Shown: positions 35,001-47,137 of the stretch, one piece after another
Layout: each line of letters starts with the position of its first letter
How positions within the stretch are numbered: the stretch's first letter is position 1
Assembly (NCBI GenBank): GCA_950097015.1
Contig: CATNEN010000038.1
Coordinates: 13,758,001 to 13,822,000, forward strand
DNA from: Macrostomum hystrix
Taxonomy: Eukaryota > Platyhelminthes > Macrostomidae
Direction: 5' to 3'
DNA: 64,000 bases
The notes under the pieces: model-generated
What the model was told of the DNA's origin: nothing
What the model saw: only the letters and a program-made list of their open reading frames with translations
The model's database searches: none
Translations under genes and position numbers: made by a program

Positions 35001-36489
35001 TATTAATTTAAATCTATGTTTGCAATTTATTCCAAATAGTTTAAGTGAAGCCTAAAGTAGAATTTTTTGAGTCTGTGTGGATTACAAAGTTGCAATGGCC
35101 ACTCCACAGCTCATACTAATCTGCGCAGTCATTCTACATTGCCGCCTTGCAGTAAAGTGATTTTCGCAGTGAAATTCCCCCGGACTTGAAAACCCGTACT
35201 TGTTACATTTTGCCCAGAGTATGTGGCACCAATTTTAATCACGCCTCGATGCGCGAGTTTTATGATGACTGGCCTTAGCCAAACTGGAACCTGAAATAGC
35301 CCTATGAGGCTCCCATTGCTTATTTCAAAAACTTTGACATCTCTGCGGCCACCCGCGCAGGCGCACTCCAGTACAGCGCAGCCAGGTGGGAGCGCAGAGC
35401 CACACCGAGCCCTGCGTCTTCACCCGCGTGCTCGGCACCGAGCGGGCCAACTGCCTCGTTAGCCTGTGCAGCGATGCCCGACTGTGCACCTGGTCTGTGG
35501 AGTCCCTAGCTCAACCAGTTGAGACCTGCGACCTGCTGCTGGCCTCGGCCGGGCATGGCATGCGCAAAACTGCCGCCACCTGCCTGGAGATGCTGGACGC
35601 CAACCGGTTTGTGGCCGGCACTGAGGAGACCCTGCTGTGCGTCGGCTGCCGGCACGGCGTGCGGGCTGGGGTCGTGACCCCACTGGCTGCCGGTCACCAG
35701 GTTTGAAGGGTCTCACTTGTCTCGTGATCAGGTTGAGCTGACTCCCTCCTGCTCAGTCAGAGCTCAGGTTGAGCTGACTCCCTGCTGCTCAGTCAGAGCT
35801 CAGGTTGAGCTGACTCCCTCCTGCTCAGTCAGAGCTCAGGTTGAGCTGACTCCCTCATGCTCAGTCAGAGCTCAGGTTGAGCTGACTCCCTCATGCTCAG
35901 TCAGAGCTCAGGTTGAGCTGACTCCCTCATGCTCAGTCAGAGCTCAGGTTGAGCTGACTCCCTCATGCTCAGTCAGAGCTCAGGTTCAGCACAAAATATC
36001 CGCCCTTAAAAAACCCGGCAGGCTCCCGTCACCTCAGTGTCGGCCAATCCGTGCCCAGACCTGTCCCACGTTGTGCTGTCCTCCTCCATGGACTGGACGG
36101 CCCGGGTCTGGTCGCTGCGCGAGCCAACCGATCCGTCACTTGCTCTGGAATCCGCCGTTGACTACGTGATGGACGCCCGCTGGTCGCCGACACATCCGGG
36201 TCTGCTGTGCACAGCTGATGCAGCCGGCCAGCTGGATTTCTGGAGCCTGGGTGCCGATCCCGAGCAGCCGCTGGCTCGCTGCCAGCCAATGACGGGCGGC
36301 GAAAACGGTGCGAGCGGAACCGGTTTGAACCGGTGCTGCTTTAATCGCACCGGCGGCGTCCTGACCGCAGGCGATCATATGGGCCGGGTGGCCCTGCTGG
36401 AACTGTCCGAGGCGCTGGCATCGCCGCGGCCCACTGAGGCTCAGCTGGTGCTGCGGGCTCTGCAAGAGGCAAAGCAGGCCCGGGTCTGA
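32043..36489 (+). CDS. DYNC1I: Cytoplasmic dynein 1 intermediate chain
   Basis: Subunit of cytoplasmic dynein 1 that links heavy chains, light chains and dynactin. Exons are 32043-32475, 32598-32618 (21-bp microexon), 32701-32763, 33010-33296, 33623-33783, 34067-34342, 35361-35700 and 36022-36489; all phases agree and give 682 aa. The start MSDLKGEVEKRKAQLAILRR matches the family N-terminal coiled coil, which binds dynactin p150. VSHLTQTSVPPLPG followed by YCKETQTL (about residues 108-137) is the light-chain-binding region. ESERQQILLSDGF and RVVERALAE precede the WD40 propeller, with DGVVCVWN, IIGGTYSGQLVLWDTRTHR, RTPVQR, SSSMDWTARVW and SAVDYVMDARWSPTHPGLL. The donor of intron 7 is GTTTGA, a weak match. 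Introns 4, 6 and 7 contain minisatellites. Confidence 0.95.
33300..33570. repeat. 21-bp minisatellite in dynein intron 4
   Basis: About 12 units of GGTGGGTGGGAGGCAGTGATT and a 22-bp GGTAAGGA variant. The variant units contain GGTAAG, a consensus-like 5' splice site, several times. Confidence 0.88.
34349..34889. repeat. 13-bp minisatellite in dynein intron 6
   Basis: About 41 virtually identical copies of CTGGGATCAGGAT, starting only six bases after the exon's last base. It is open in all forward frames, so exon 34067-34342 appears falsely extended by more than 150 codons. Confidence 0.95.
35727..35990. repeat. 36-bp minisatellite in dynein intron 7
   Basis: About seven units that contain CTCAGGTTGAGCTGACTCCC and then TCATGCTCAGTCAGAG. 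Each unit carries CAG-G words that resemble splice junctions. Confidence 0.92.
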
Positions 36490-36599
36490 TGACGAATCCG
36501 ACTCCCAGTCGGCAGGCCTCTGAGCAACGATATGCGATTTCAAATTAGTATTGGATTTCCAATCGGAATGTAATTTCCAATGAGTATGTGTTTTTTATT

Positions 36600-36950
36600 T
36601 AGGTATGGGATTTACAATGGTATGGGATTTCCAATGGTATGGGATTTCCAATGGTATGGGATTTCCAATGGTATGGGATTTCCAGTGGTATGGGATTTCC
36701 AATGGATATGGGATTTCCAATGGTATGGGATTTCCAATGGTATGGGATTTCCAATGGTATGGGATTTCCACTGGTATGGGATTTCCAATGGATATGGGAT
36801 TTCCGATTGAGATGGGATTTCCAATCGGTATGGGATTTCCAGCAGGTATGGGATTTCCAATAGGCATGGGATTTCCAATAGGTATGGGATTTCTAATCCG
36901 TATGGGATTTCCAATCCGTATGGGATTGTCATTAACTACGGGGTTTCTAA
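36600..36950. repeat. 17-bp minisatellite downstream of dynein IC
   Basis: About 20 copies of TATGGGATTTCCAATGG with point variants and a GATATGG insertion variant, beginning about 110 bp after the stop codon. It may lie in the 3' UTR. ORFs on both strands here are artefacts. Confidence 0.92.
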
Positions 36951-38934
36951 TTGGTATTGATTTCCAGTATGTAATGGATTTCCAATCTGTCAGATTTCGC
37001 AAGTCGAGAGGCTTGTGCTTGTTTTGTCAGAACTATGAGCCAGTAAAGCTGTTTGCAATTCCTGTACTTCAGTTGTCTGAATGCTCTGTTCACTAAAGTG
37101 CAATAGTGATATTAATTAGCGCAAACATTATCCTCAACAACCTGCTTATTCTCAGTTTTTTGTTTGTCTCGCATTGTTTTTGTTATTGTAAAGCTGCTGT
37201 TGTACACCGGATGCGATTCGCGATCGATAACTATTTGACTCAGTATTTGACTTGATATTATATTATATCATTGTCTTTATAGTTGACTAGTCATGTTTGA
37301 TTTTTTGTGTCTACTGCTGCCTCACAAATACTCGTCAAGTGTTTCTCTGTCAGTTGGCCAACTGAGGGTATTACAGCTTGCTAAGGACTAAGGCGGAGAT
37401 AAGAGTTCATTCGATTTAGCATTACCCTTTTACATTTCTTCTATCTGTTGAATCTCGTCTGTCTTCTTTTAGCATGTTTTTTGTGATTTATAAATTATTT
37501 CTATATAAATAAGATTACTATTATGTAGTTCATTGGTTATCATTCTAGCTGTTTACTATAATATAGCAATTTTTATTATTACTTTATTTACCAGCTTCCA
37601 TTCATTGGCTAGCTTGAATCAAGATGTGCATGTACTGCATGTAGCTGAGCTTGCTTCAAAAGCAACTAAATCCAAGCATGTCTCAATGTTGCCATGCTTC
37701 ATTTTCGCATGCAATTATATACACTAGCGTATATATAGTCGCAATTTTACGTTTGCTTTCTATTGGCTCATTCGTTTTATTCAAAGTGACATCGAAATTT
37801 TACTTAAAGTGCTCTATTAAGAATACAAAACCGTCAAGTTATTTTATATACCTTAATAAGGATAACAAAAGCATGGTCTGACTGGTACGTTTAGAATGCA
37901 TATACTTAGTCTCAATGTCATCGTCGATTCTACGTAGTGCGACACAAGCACTCGTTTTTTGCATTGGGAAACTTTTTCGTTGGTATAATGTAATTGTAGC
38001 TTATACGTCATAATATTTTGTGCAACTTATCTAGTTAAGAATTATACTTATTCGATACGAGAACACCTGCAATTGTTGATAATATTTTTCTTAGGCACAC
38101 TGCCATTTGGAGTTCAAACTACGAGTAGAACTTCGATTATTATACTTTCTACAGTTTCTTACTTCGTGTTTAGTATTGTACTTAATTTATGTATATGATT
38201 TCTTTACTGGACTCACGTTTGGGGAATTTTTCAGTGGAAGTCCTTCTTTTTTGAGTTGTTAATCTTCACCATAAAGAAAGAAAAGAAATAGTCAAAGACA
38301 CAGAATTTTTGCTCTAATGAAATGTACTCAAAATTAGTTTTGTTGACTAGTGGCCCTGCTGGAACTGTGGTAGCTCCAATTAGTGTCATAGTGTAATGTT
38401 CACAAATGTTCACCTGGTGAGCAGCAGTGGTGATAAGACATGCCTTTTGCGTAACCTCTTGAGAAAGTACTAAATTTACATCAAACTCACCTTTAAAAAC
38501 TTAGAGCATTATAAATTCTCGAAGTTATTGCACTTGACCTTGAAATTGCAGCAATTGTTCATTTTATTTGATGCCGTTGTGAGGCAAATATTCCATTTGT
38601 GGTAACTTATATTGTTAATTAAAATTAATTGACTAAAATTTTAATATAAAGATAGCATAAATTATTTTATAATCTGATATTTCTGATTCTGCTGCTTATT
38701 GTTGTTTTTTGTTTATGTATTTGCTAATTTCCAGCAGAAATACAAAATCGGCAATTCAAAGAACTATTTTATGCCAACTCAAGTCAACATATTTTTACCC
38801 ACGACTTGAGTATTGCGAAGAAACGAACTTCACTTCGAAGCATCATCTTAAAAATAAAAAAAACCTTTTAGTGACAGTTTTTTGTTCGTAATTAGGAAAT
38901 TAATTCAGTTATTGCTGAACAATACAGTGCAGGC
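36951..38934. other. Intergenic AT-rich DNA
   Basis: No exon, RNA gene or repeat array is recognised between the dynein repeat and the TGOLN2-like first exon. Confidence 0.45.
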
Positions 38935-41900
38935 ATGAAAAAGTTATTAGTGAATACAATAATATGTGTTGCATTAATATCACAAATATCTGCACCTGCA
39001 GTCCCCAGTGGAAATAGTAAGTGCTGTTATAGGCTTTTCCTAAAGTCTTTTGATATATTGTATAAGACTAACCAACCAATATAACCAACAATATAACCAA
39101 CATACTTATTTCTTTGTGGATTAAGGTCTCAACATTTATACAACTCCATGTTAGTAGTATGACTATGAGCATAGGCCCTATGCATATGCATATTTTGTTT
39201 AGGATTGCTTGCTAAATTATCTCACATGGTCTTAGAACTCAGATTCAAAAGTAAAAATAGCATTTTTAATATTTTTTCAACCATTGTTTTTATTTTAACT
39301 TATATTATAATTGTTTTCAAAAAAATTATAGTTATAGAGCAACTAATTGATATTCGAAGATATAAAATAATTATATGTAGCACTAAGTGATATTTATATC
39401 TATTTTTTTTGTTACCTTAGCCCCTTTTTAAATATAGCTACTATAGCTACTAGCTACTATATCCAAAAAACCTTCAGAACACACTTTGAAAGTTTATTCA
39501 GCTATTCAGTAGCAAATCATTGGTAAAACAATTTGTCCCAAATATTATTTTAAAGCAATGTTTGGCGTCAGAGTCAGGCATACACTCTGGCTTATGAGTT
39601 TGTATTTTTTTTGTTTAACATGAACAATGTCTATCAGAAAGTGTCTGTCAGGGAACCTATCATACATGCGCAACACCCGGCTGACCCAGCCAAACCGGCC
39701 AGGTGAAACAAGGGCCAAGCAAGGTAAGTCACAAAAACCAATCAAGCAAGTGCAAAAAAATCAAAGGGGAGACCAAGGGACAAAAAAGGAAGGTGTGAAG
39801 AAGGGGAAAAAGGAGAGAGAAAAATAGAGCAAATGAGAGCCAACTAAGTCGTAAATAGAGCAAAAACTAAGTCACACAGCCGGCTAAGATTTGGGAAGTT
39901 GCACATGTATGGAACCTATGGATACTGTATTTGCACATATTAACCTTAAATGCACAAACTAAAAAACATATTATAACTTAGGCTTCCTACACTTGAGTTT
40001 ATTAGTGGTCTTTTACTAGTCTTTAAATCTTTACTAATGTTATCTAAGTTTAAAAGTCTTCACTTTATTTGCAATGCAACCCCACCATGCCACAAGCAAT
40101 TTAAATATTTTCAGCGCCAGCCTAGCACATTTCTTTTTAAGTCAGCTGAGAAGGAAGATGATAGGATCCGTTGATTGTACAACAGAAGGAAGGATTCAGA
40201 GGAGTCAAAGTCTAACAGCTGAATCACTGACACTCCACACTTAACATATATGCCCCCCAAGTTGGCCAACCCCAAATTGGAAACAAACATTGTGCAGGCC
40301 CAGTCAGAGAACTCCATGGAACTCAATCACAGCCCAAAGTACATCAATCACACTAGCTTAGCATCTACTATGAACTGTACATCTCCCCAGGATCTAGTAA
40401 ATGATAAAACCAAATATAGATGACAACATTGGAAGGAGACACTGACACTAATAGACAAAAACGACAAAAGCATGTTTTTTAAATAGCATGTACAGATGCA
40501 TGTAGATGCAGAAAACATCATCCAAGAAGATTTCCTTGCATTTGTTCATATCAGAGACCAGTCTGGTGCAGCCAGCTCTGCCTAATTTTTTTAATTCTGC
40601 CATCGACCATCACGAGCTTGTCAGCCAAGGTTACTATGGCGCCGCTGCTATGTGGGGCAAGTTCAATGGTGTGCAAGCATATGTGCAGCAGAGTTGCCCA
40701 GCAGCCCACTACATTTACTGCGCTAGCCATTGTCTGAATCTTGTGCTCGTCCACGCCTGCCTAGTGTCAAATCTTCGCGATGCTCTCGGTGTTGTGACAA
40801 AAGTAAACTGATCAACTTTTTTCAACGTAACACCAACGCGCCTGGAGCTGTTTAAGGGAATTGCCAGCCAAAATGTCAGTACTGGTCGCAAACAAAGATT
40901 GTAGACTCTGTGTGAAACTCGATGGATTGAAACGACACGACACGGTGCTAGTCTTCTCTCAGCATTTTGTCTTTATTGTCGAGTTCTGCGAGTTCAGCTC
41001 TGCACTTGACTCGCGAACATGAACTAAGGTGCACAGTCTGAAGGAGACCGAGCAATCTTTTGGAAGTGTATGGTTGGCCGCATGCGAAGCGGCAGCTGCA
41101 GCAGATGTTGAGTTGCGCGCTCCACGCCGTGTTGCACGAGCCGGACAGCTACATCACAGTAAAACGCCTGAAGAGCACTTTCGGCTAAGCGCTTACTGTC
41201 CATTCCTGCAGCAGATCCTGGCTCAGTTCGACTGGCGCTTCAATGAACAAATTTCTGTGTCTAACTAACCTAGAACACAGCGATGCCGACACAGCGATCA
41301 CGTTCCTTGCCGACTGCGACGCGAATTTATTTCCCAATACTTTCACACTGCTAAAAATTTGTCTGTGGAGAGATCATTCTCCAGCCTTTCCATACTTAAA
41401 ACGTACTTGCGTGCCACAATTGATAAACCAAGGCTCGTTGGCTTGGCATTTCAGTGCATCCACTCCGACATTGCACTCGATCGGATCGGTTCATCAATTG
41501 ATTTTTAATAAGCAGCCGCCGCACAGATTTAGCCGTGCAAATAAAAAATGTTCTTTATCACAAACTACCGCCCAGCACCAGCCTGTAGGTGGCTGACTGT
41601 TGCTCGCCAAAGCTTTTTAGTCACTCGAATGCTTTTTCAAATAGTCACCCCGTTTGAGAATGGAGAATTATAAATAATTGATTTCAAGAAACCTTTTCTT
41701 TTGGTCAATTCGGTTGCAGCAGAATGCCTTTGCTTGGATTATAAACGTTAGACATTAAGCTATAGATGACAAAATGTGTTTGAAAATCTAGCAAGCTTGT
41801 TTGCACGCAGCCCGGACCATATATACTATATTAAATGTTCTGTGGTGGCCCACCTTGTTCTTCAGTCCTAGCGCCCCCATGTGTGACTGTCACTTGCGCC

Positions 41901-44900
41901 CGCCAGTCCACCCCACAAACAGAATTCCTAGATCCACCCCTGTAAGTACCCATGTAAGAGAGTACAAAACACAGAAAGGAAGTTTATTTACGAGTATGTT
42001 CTGCAAAGTCGCCAATTTTTGTGTGGATTAAGTTACATTTTATTTTAATTTGCTCTACATGCTTTAGTAGAGGATTAGTATGTAAATAATGTTTAGTATG
42101 ATCAGTAAAATGGTAATTTAAACGCATTAGTAGTAGTCAGTAGCAATGGACTCAATAGTGTAAGTGCCAAAATGAGTCTAACAGTGATTATAACGATTGT
42201 AACGATTTAAGTTTTGCAAACTTATATTTTTTTGAAGTTACATTTATCATTTATAATTACCAGAAAACGAAGGCAACCGTGACCATATATTTGATTTCAA
42301 AACATTACTCTAGAATTTTTTTCGAAAATGTTTAGCAAAACTAGCAAAACTAAAAAAATACACATTTCTAACAACAAGGCTTGTAAGACTCAACTGTATA
42401 GCCGTACTTTGCTTTGCTTTCCCATTCAAATCAACTGCAGAAGGAACAACTAGACCTGCTGTGTTGCCTAATACAGACCATCTGCAAGTAACTGACACCA
42501 CCTCAAATGCAACTTCTGCTGCATCTGCTGTCTCACCAACCAAACCAACTGTTGCTTCTAGCTCTGTTAGTGGCATTGCTGCTACTCACGCTAGTAGTAC
42601 CCCTACAAAAAATTCTGCGCTAAATAAAACCGAATCAAAGGCCAATGTTTCGGCTAGTGCAGCTTCGTCGCACTCTGTGCATTCCAATATAACTACTGAA
42701 AGTAGCACTAGTCGGGTTCATGCCTCTGCCGGCGCTACCACCGATGCCACCACTGCTAGCGGGGCGAAGACCGGCAGTTTGTTGTCGACCCATTCAGAGA
42801 CCTCGAAAACTGCTGGGGCTGGCGCTGCTACTTCAGCTGTGACTGCTGTGGCATCTGCAACTGAAACCAGCGCAGTCACCACTGCTACTAAGACAACTTT
42901 CTCTACGACTCAGAAGGCATCGAAAGTTGATTCAGAGAAGGATAAAAGCAGCGATTTGGGTGGCAGCAAAGTGAATCCTAATTCCCAGTCTGGTAAGTTC
43001 GTTGGCAAGTAGTTGTGCCGTGTAGAATTGAATACATTAATGATTTCCTGTTCATCGTCTATTGTGTCAGGTGGCAAGCAGCCCACTGACTTGAGTCGCG
43101 GGCAGAATAGTGCAAGCAGCTCAGACGATGCTGGGTCTAACCACTTCATAGTCTATATGCTGGTTGCCATCTTCCTCTTTGGCGGCCTGTACGTTATCTA
43201 TCACAAGAAGCAGAAGGTAAGCCCGATTTCTGTGCTTGAGAGTGGAGCATTGGATGTGACAAATGGTAAAATAATAGAGAGAGTGAGGTCGCAGGGTGTG
43301 ATGGCTGATCGGAGAGGCGGGTAGACAGGATACAGGGTGTGATGGCTGATCAGAGAGGCGGGTAGACAGGATACAGGGTGTGATGGCTGATCAGGGAGGC
43401 GGGTAGACAGGATACAGGGTGTGATGGCTGATCAGGGAGGCGGGTAGACAGGATACAGGGTGTGATGGCTGATCGGAGAGGCGGGTAGACAGGATACAGG
43501 GTGTGATGGCTGATCAGGGAGGCGGGTAGACAGGATACAGGGTGTGATGGCTGATCAGGGAGGCAGGGAGAAAGAGGTCGCAGGGTGTGATGGCTGATCA
43601 GAGACAGGGAGAGAGGTCGCAGGGTGTGATGGCTGATCAGAGACAGGGAGAGAGGTCGCAGGGTGTGATGGCTGATCAGAGAGGCAGGGAGAAAGAGGTC
43701 GCAGGGTGTGATGGCTGATCAGAGACAGGGAGAGAGGTCGCAGGGTGTGATGGCTGATCAGAGACAGGGAGAGAGGTCGCAGGGTGTGATGGCTGATCAG
43801 AGAGGCAGGGAGAAAGAGGTCGCAGGGTGTGATGGCTGATCAGAGACAGGGAGAGAGGTCGCAGGGTGTGATGGCTGATCAGAGAGGCAGGGAGAAAGAG
43901 GTCGCAGGGTGTGATGGCTGATCAGAGACAGGGAGAGAGGTCGCAGGGTGTGATGGCTGATCAGAGAGGCAGGGAGAAAGAGGTCGCAGGGTGTGATGGC
44001 TGATCAGAGAGGCAGGGAGAGAGGTCGCAGGGTGTGATGGCTGATCAGAAAGGCAGGGAGAGTGAGGACACAGGATGAGACAACTCAAATACTCACTTGA
44101 TTAGAGAAAAAAAGAATTTTCGCTTTTACTAGCTCAGTTAATCTTCAGATGTGGTTTGTAACAGTAAAAGTAAAAGTAAAGTGAAGTAAAGTAAAGTAAA
44201 TTAAAAGTAATTTGTTTTTTTATGCTTCTTGTTCACTAATTCGAATGCTTTTGTCAATTTAATTTTTTCGACAGATCATGAGAACAGTAAGACTCCTTCA
44301 TTTGTTTCCCAATAATTTGCTGTTGTCGTGAAAACTAAGTTTCTAGTTTTTAACTGCTCCCAGTCCCAATAGACTAACATTCGCTTGTACACATTTTTCA
44401 CACCACTGATTGCCTTGTTGTAATCACCGAATTATACGAGGGGTGTTGCAAAAGTTTCCGGACTAATGCTAATCCTGGTGACAATTCGTGTTTGATTTGG
44501 CTGAAAATTGATGTCTATGGTATTAAGCCGTAGAAAAGACTTCCTAAAATTTTATGCAGCTCAGTCAACCACAGCATACATGAGGGCCAAAATAGGTTGC
44601 AACCCTATGAAGCTGTTGACACGATTTTTCACAAACCAAAAGTGAGCGAAAATGAGTCGACCGAAGAATCCATCGGAGTTCGGGTCTAAGAAAGCCAGCT
44701 TCCAACGACTGCTGAACCACCCAGCCTAAAGTCCCGATCTCACCGTCGCCGATTTCCACCTCTTTGGCCCAATGAAGATGCCAATGTGGGGCGAGATCTT
44801 CACAATGCGCGAGGAGGTCATCGAAGCAGCCAACAAGTCTCTACGTCAGTTCGATGCCAGCTTCTGGGAGTCTGGCTTCGACAAGCTGATTCAGCGCTAC

Positions 44901-47137
44901 CGAAAATGCATCTCCGTAAATGTCGAATACGTGGAGCGAGCCAGCAATCAACCTGTGGACGCATCCGGCGATAGAAGCGACAGTGACAGTGATTGGTAGC
45001 TGTAACTCGGAAATCGTATTTCATGACTATAATAATCTAGTGTATAATCGCTTATTAATTTGGTCCATCAACTCCAAACTTTCTGAAACTTTATAATTGC
45101 CTGTTCGTCTGTTTCTTTTTTTGCTGAATCAGACTAAGTTATCACCATGACGAGCATTAGTCCGGAAACTTTTGCAACACCCCTAGTATATTAGACATCT
45201 TTATTGTTTATAATATTATTGTGTATATTTTAGTAATCTTACTGATTTAAAATTCAATGCATGTAGATTCAAATCAAAAGATGTAAAATGGCTTTGCTTA
45301 TATAATTTTAAGTGTTAGCTAATCTCGTGTGCATCGCTTTATGTTATTATAGAACTTCAGCTTTTTAGGGCTGCATCGATGAAGTCCCTACATACTTCCC
45401 AGCCAACATTTATCCCAACTGACATTTCCCAACTCACTTTCTTCTCAGCCGATATTCTCCCAAATTACATTTTTCCTAACTCACTCACTTCCCAGCCAAC
45501 AGTTATCCCAACTGACATTTTCCCAACTCACTCACTTCCCAGCCAACAGTTATCCCAACTGACATTTCCCAACTCACTTTCTTCTCAGCCGATATTCTCC
45601 CAAATTACATTTTCCTAACTCACTCACTTCCCAGCCAACAGTTCTCCCAACTGACATTTTCCCAGCTGACTCACTTCCCAGCCAACAGTTATCCCAACTG
45701 ACATTTTCCCAGCTGACTTACTTCCCAGCCAACAGTTATCCCAACTGACATTTTCCCAGCTGACTCACTTCCCAGCCAACAGTTATCCCAACTGACATTT
45801 TCCCAGCTGACTCACTTCCCAGCCAACAGTTCTCCCAACTGACATTTTCACAGCTGACTCACTTCCCAGCCAACAGTTCTCCCAACTGACATTTTCCCAG
45901 CTGACTCACTTCCCAGCCAACAGTTATCCCAACTGACATTTTCCCAACTGACTCACTTCCCAGCCAACAGTTATCCCAACTGACATTTTCCCAGCTGACT
46001 CACTTCCCAGCCAACAGTTCTCCCAACTGACATTTTCCCAGCTGACTCACTTCCCAGCCAACAGTTCTCCCAACTGACATTTTCCCATCTGACTCACTTC
46101 CCAGCCAACAGTTATCCCAACTGACATTTTCCCAACTGACTCACTTCCCAGCCAACAGTTATCCCAACTGACATTTTCCCAGCTGACTCACTTCCCAGTC
46201 AACAGTTATCCCAACTGACATTTTCCCAACTCACTCACTTCCCAGTCAACAGTTATCCCAACTGACATTTTCCCAGCTGACTCACTTCCCAGCCAACAGT
46301 TATCCCAACTGACATTTTCCCAACTCACTCACTTCCCAGCCAACAGTTATCCCAACTGACATTTTCCCAGCTGACTCACTTCCCAGCCAACAGTTATCCC
46401 AACTGAAATTTTCCCAACTCACTCACTTCCCAGCCGATATTCTCCCAACTGACCTAATTCTCAGCAGAAGTTTATCCCAGCTGACCCATACCTTAACTTC
46501 CAGTCTTGCTTATAGTTGGATATTCGTAACATGTTATTTTTTCAATTTTCTAGTCTACGTATAAGCTTTGGGTCTCGGCTGTTCCTTGATAAATTCCTTG
46601 AAGACTCCCGACCGAATTCCCTTAGTTCGAGGGATCATTACTAAACTCATGCGTACCCTTGCTACCAAGCTTTCCTCTTCCCTAAATGTCTGCGCAATAT
46701 TCGGCGTCACTTCTTTAATTTAATAGCTTTTCCTCTTTTTGAGACGCGATGATACGCGAGCTGTTAACGCCACTTTATTTAGTTAGTTTTCAGTATTTAA
46801 ATACAATATCTAATACCTTCCGAGTGATTATCGCCTTGATATTATTGCATTCATGATAAATGGCTTTTTCAGCTACTGTAAGTAGTGAGCCAGCTTTTTG
46901 CCAGCATTTTATTAGTTCCAGTGTGTCATCATCGAAGCATTCATCGATCCGCAGATTATCGGCTTCATCGTCGAAGGCCGTCGCTCTTCGGGTTCCTCTG
47001 ATTCGGCTGGTGGCGGCCGTGGAAGTCGACGAACCTCCGGTAGCGGCGGAGGCGGAAGCGGCTACAAGCTGATTCCCACTGACGAGTTTGGCAGCGGAGG
47101 CCAGCGTTCGGAGAGTGCGAAATCGTTTGTGTACTGA
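38935..47137 (+). CDS. TGOLN2: Trans-Golgi network integral membrane protein (TGOLN2/TGN38-like)
   Basis: Type I membrane protein predicted to cycle between the trans-Golgi network and the plasma membrane. Exons are 38935-39016, 42441-42992, 43071-43216 and 46955-47137 (320 aa; phases 1, 1 and 0 agree). Residues 1-22 form a signal peptide (MKKLLVNTIICVALISQISA). The lumenal part is Ser/Thr/Ala-rich and mucin-like, with NxS/T sites. The transmembrane segment is HFIVYMLVAIFLFGGLYVIY, followed by HKKQK joined across intron 3 to IIGFIVEGRRS, matching the KRKIIAFVLEGRRS-like juxtamembrane block of vertebrate TGN38/46. The tail contains YKLI, a Yxx-hydrophobic sorting signal where TGN38 has YQRL. 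Intron 1 (3.4 kb) holds a hAT relic. Intron 3 (3.7 kb) holds two satellites and a mariner relic. Confidence 0.88.
40500..41520 (+). mobile_element. hAT transposase remnant in TGOLN2-like intron 1
   Basis: Frames contain YGAAAMWGKFNGVQAYVQQS and HYIYCASHCLNLVLVHACL (the ZMYM/DUF4371-type hAT core). Further on are LCETRWIE near 40910 and, in another frame at about 41365-41500, the hAT C-terminal dimerisation block VERSFSSLSILKTYLRATID. Stops and frameshifts separate them. Terminal repeats were not found. Confidence 0.8.
43290..44080. repeat. 39-42-bp minisatellite in TGOLN2-like intron 3
   Basis: Units share CAGGGTGTGATGGCTGATCA. A first block of about 41-bp units (GGGAGGCGGGTAGACAGGAT) gives way near 43560 to 39-42-bp units ending AGACAGGGAGAGAGGTCG. 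That is a switch between two subfamilies in one array. Confidence 0.92.
44437..45186 (+). mobile_element. Internally deleted mariner element
   Basis: The ends are inverted repeats of about 32 bp (left C-G-A-GGGGTGTTGCAAAAG..., right its complement) flanked by TA at 44435-44436 and 45187-45188, the Tc1/mariner target duplication. Total length is 750 bp, compared with about 1.3 kb for autonomous mariners. The interior keeps the C-terminal transposase: SPDLTVADFHLFGPMK, then EEVIEAANKSLRQFDASFW and LIQRYRKCISVNVEYVE to a stop at 44999. A stop codon (44727-44729) interrupts the conserved HPxYSPDL block. The 5' half of the transposase is missing. Confidence 0.88.
45395..46450. repeat. 47-bp minisatellite in TGOLN2-like intron 3
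   Basis: About 22 units near 47 bp contain CTCACTTCCCAGCCAACAGT and TATCCCAACTGACATTTTCC. The spacing is exact in the middle of the array (for example 45661 to 45708). Alternation of AGCTGA and AACTCA variants marks subfamilies. Confidence 0.92.

Noticed and set aside
39627-39827. Short Lys/Gln-rich ORF in intron 1 of the TGOLN2-like gene
   Set aside because: It has no splice-site or domain support and low-complexity composition.
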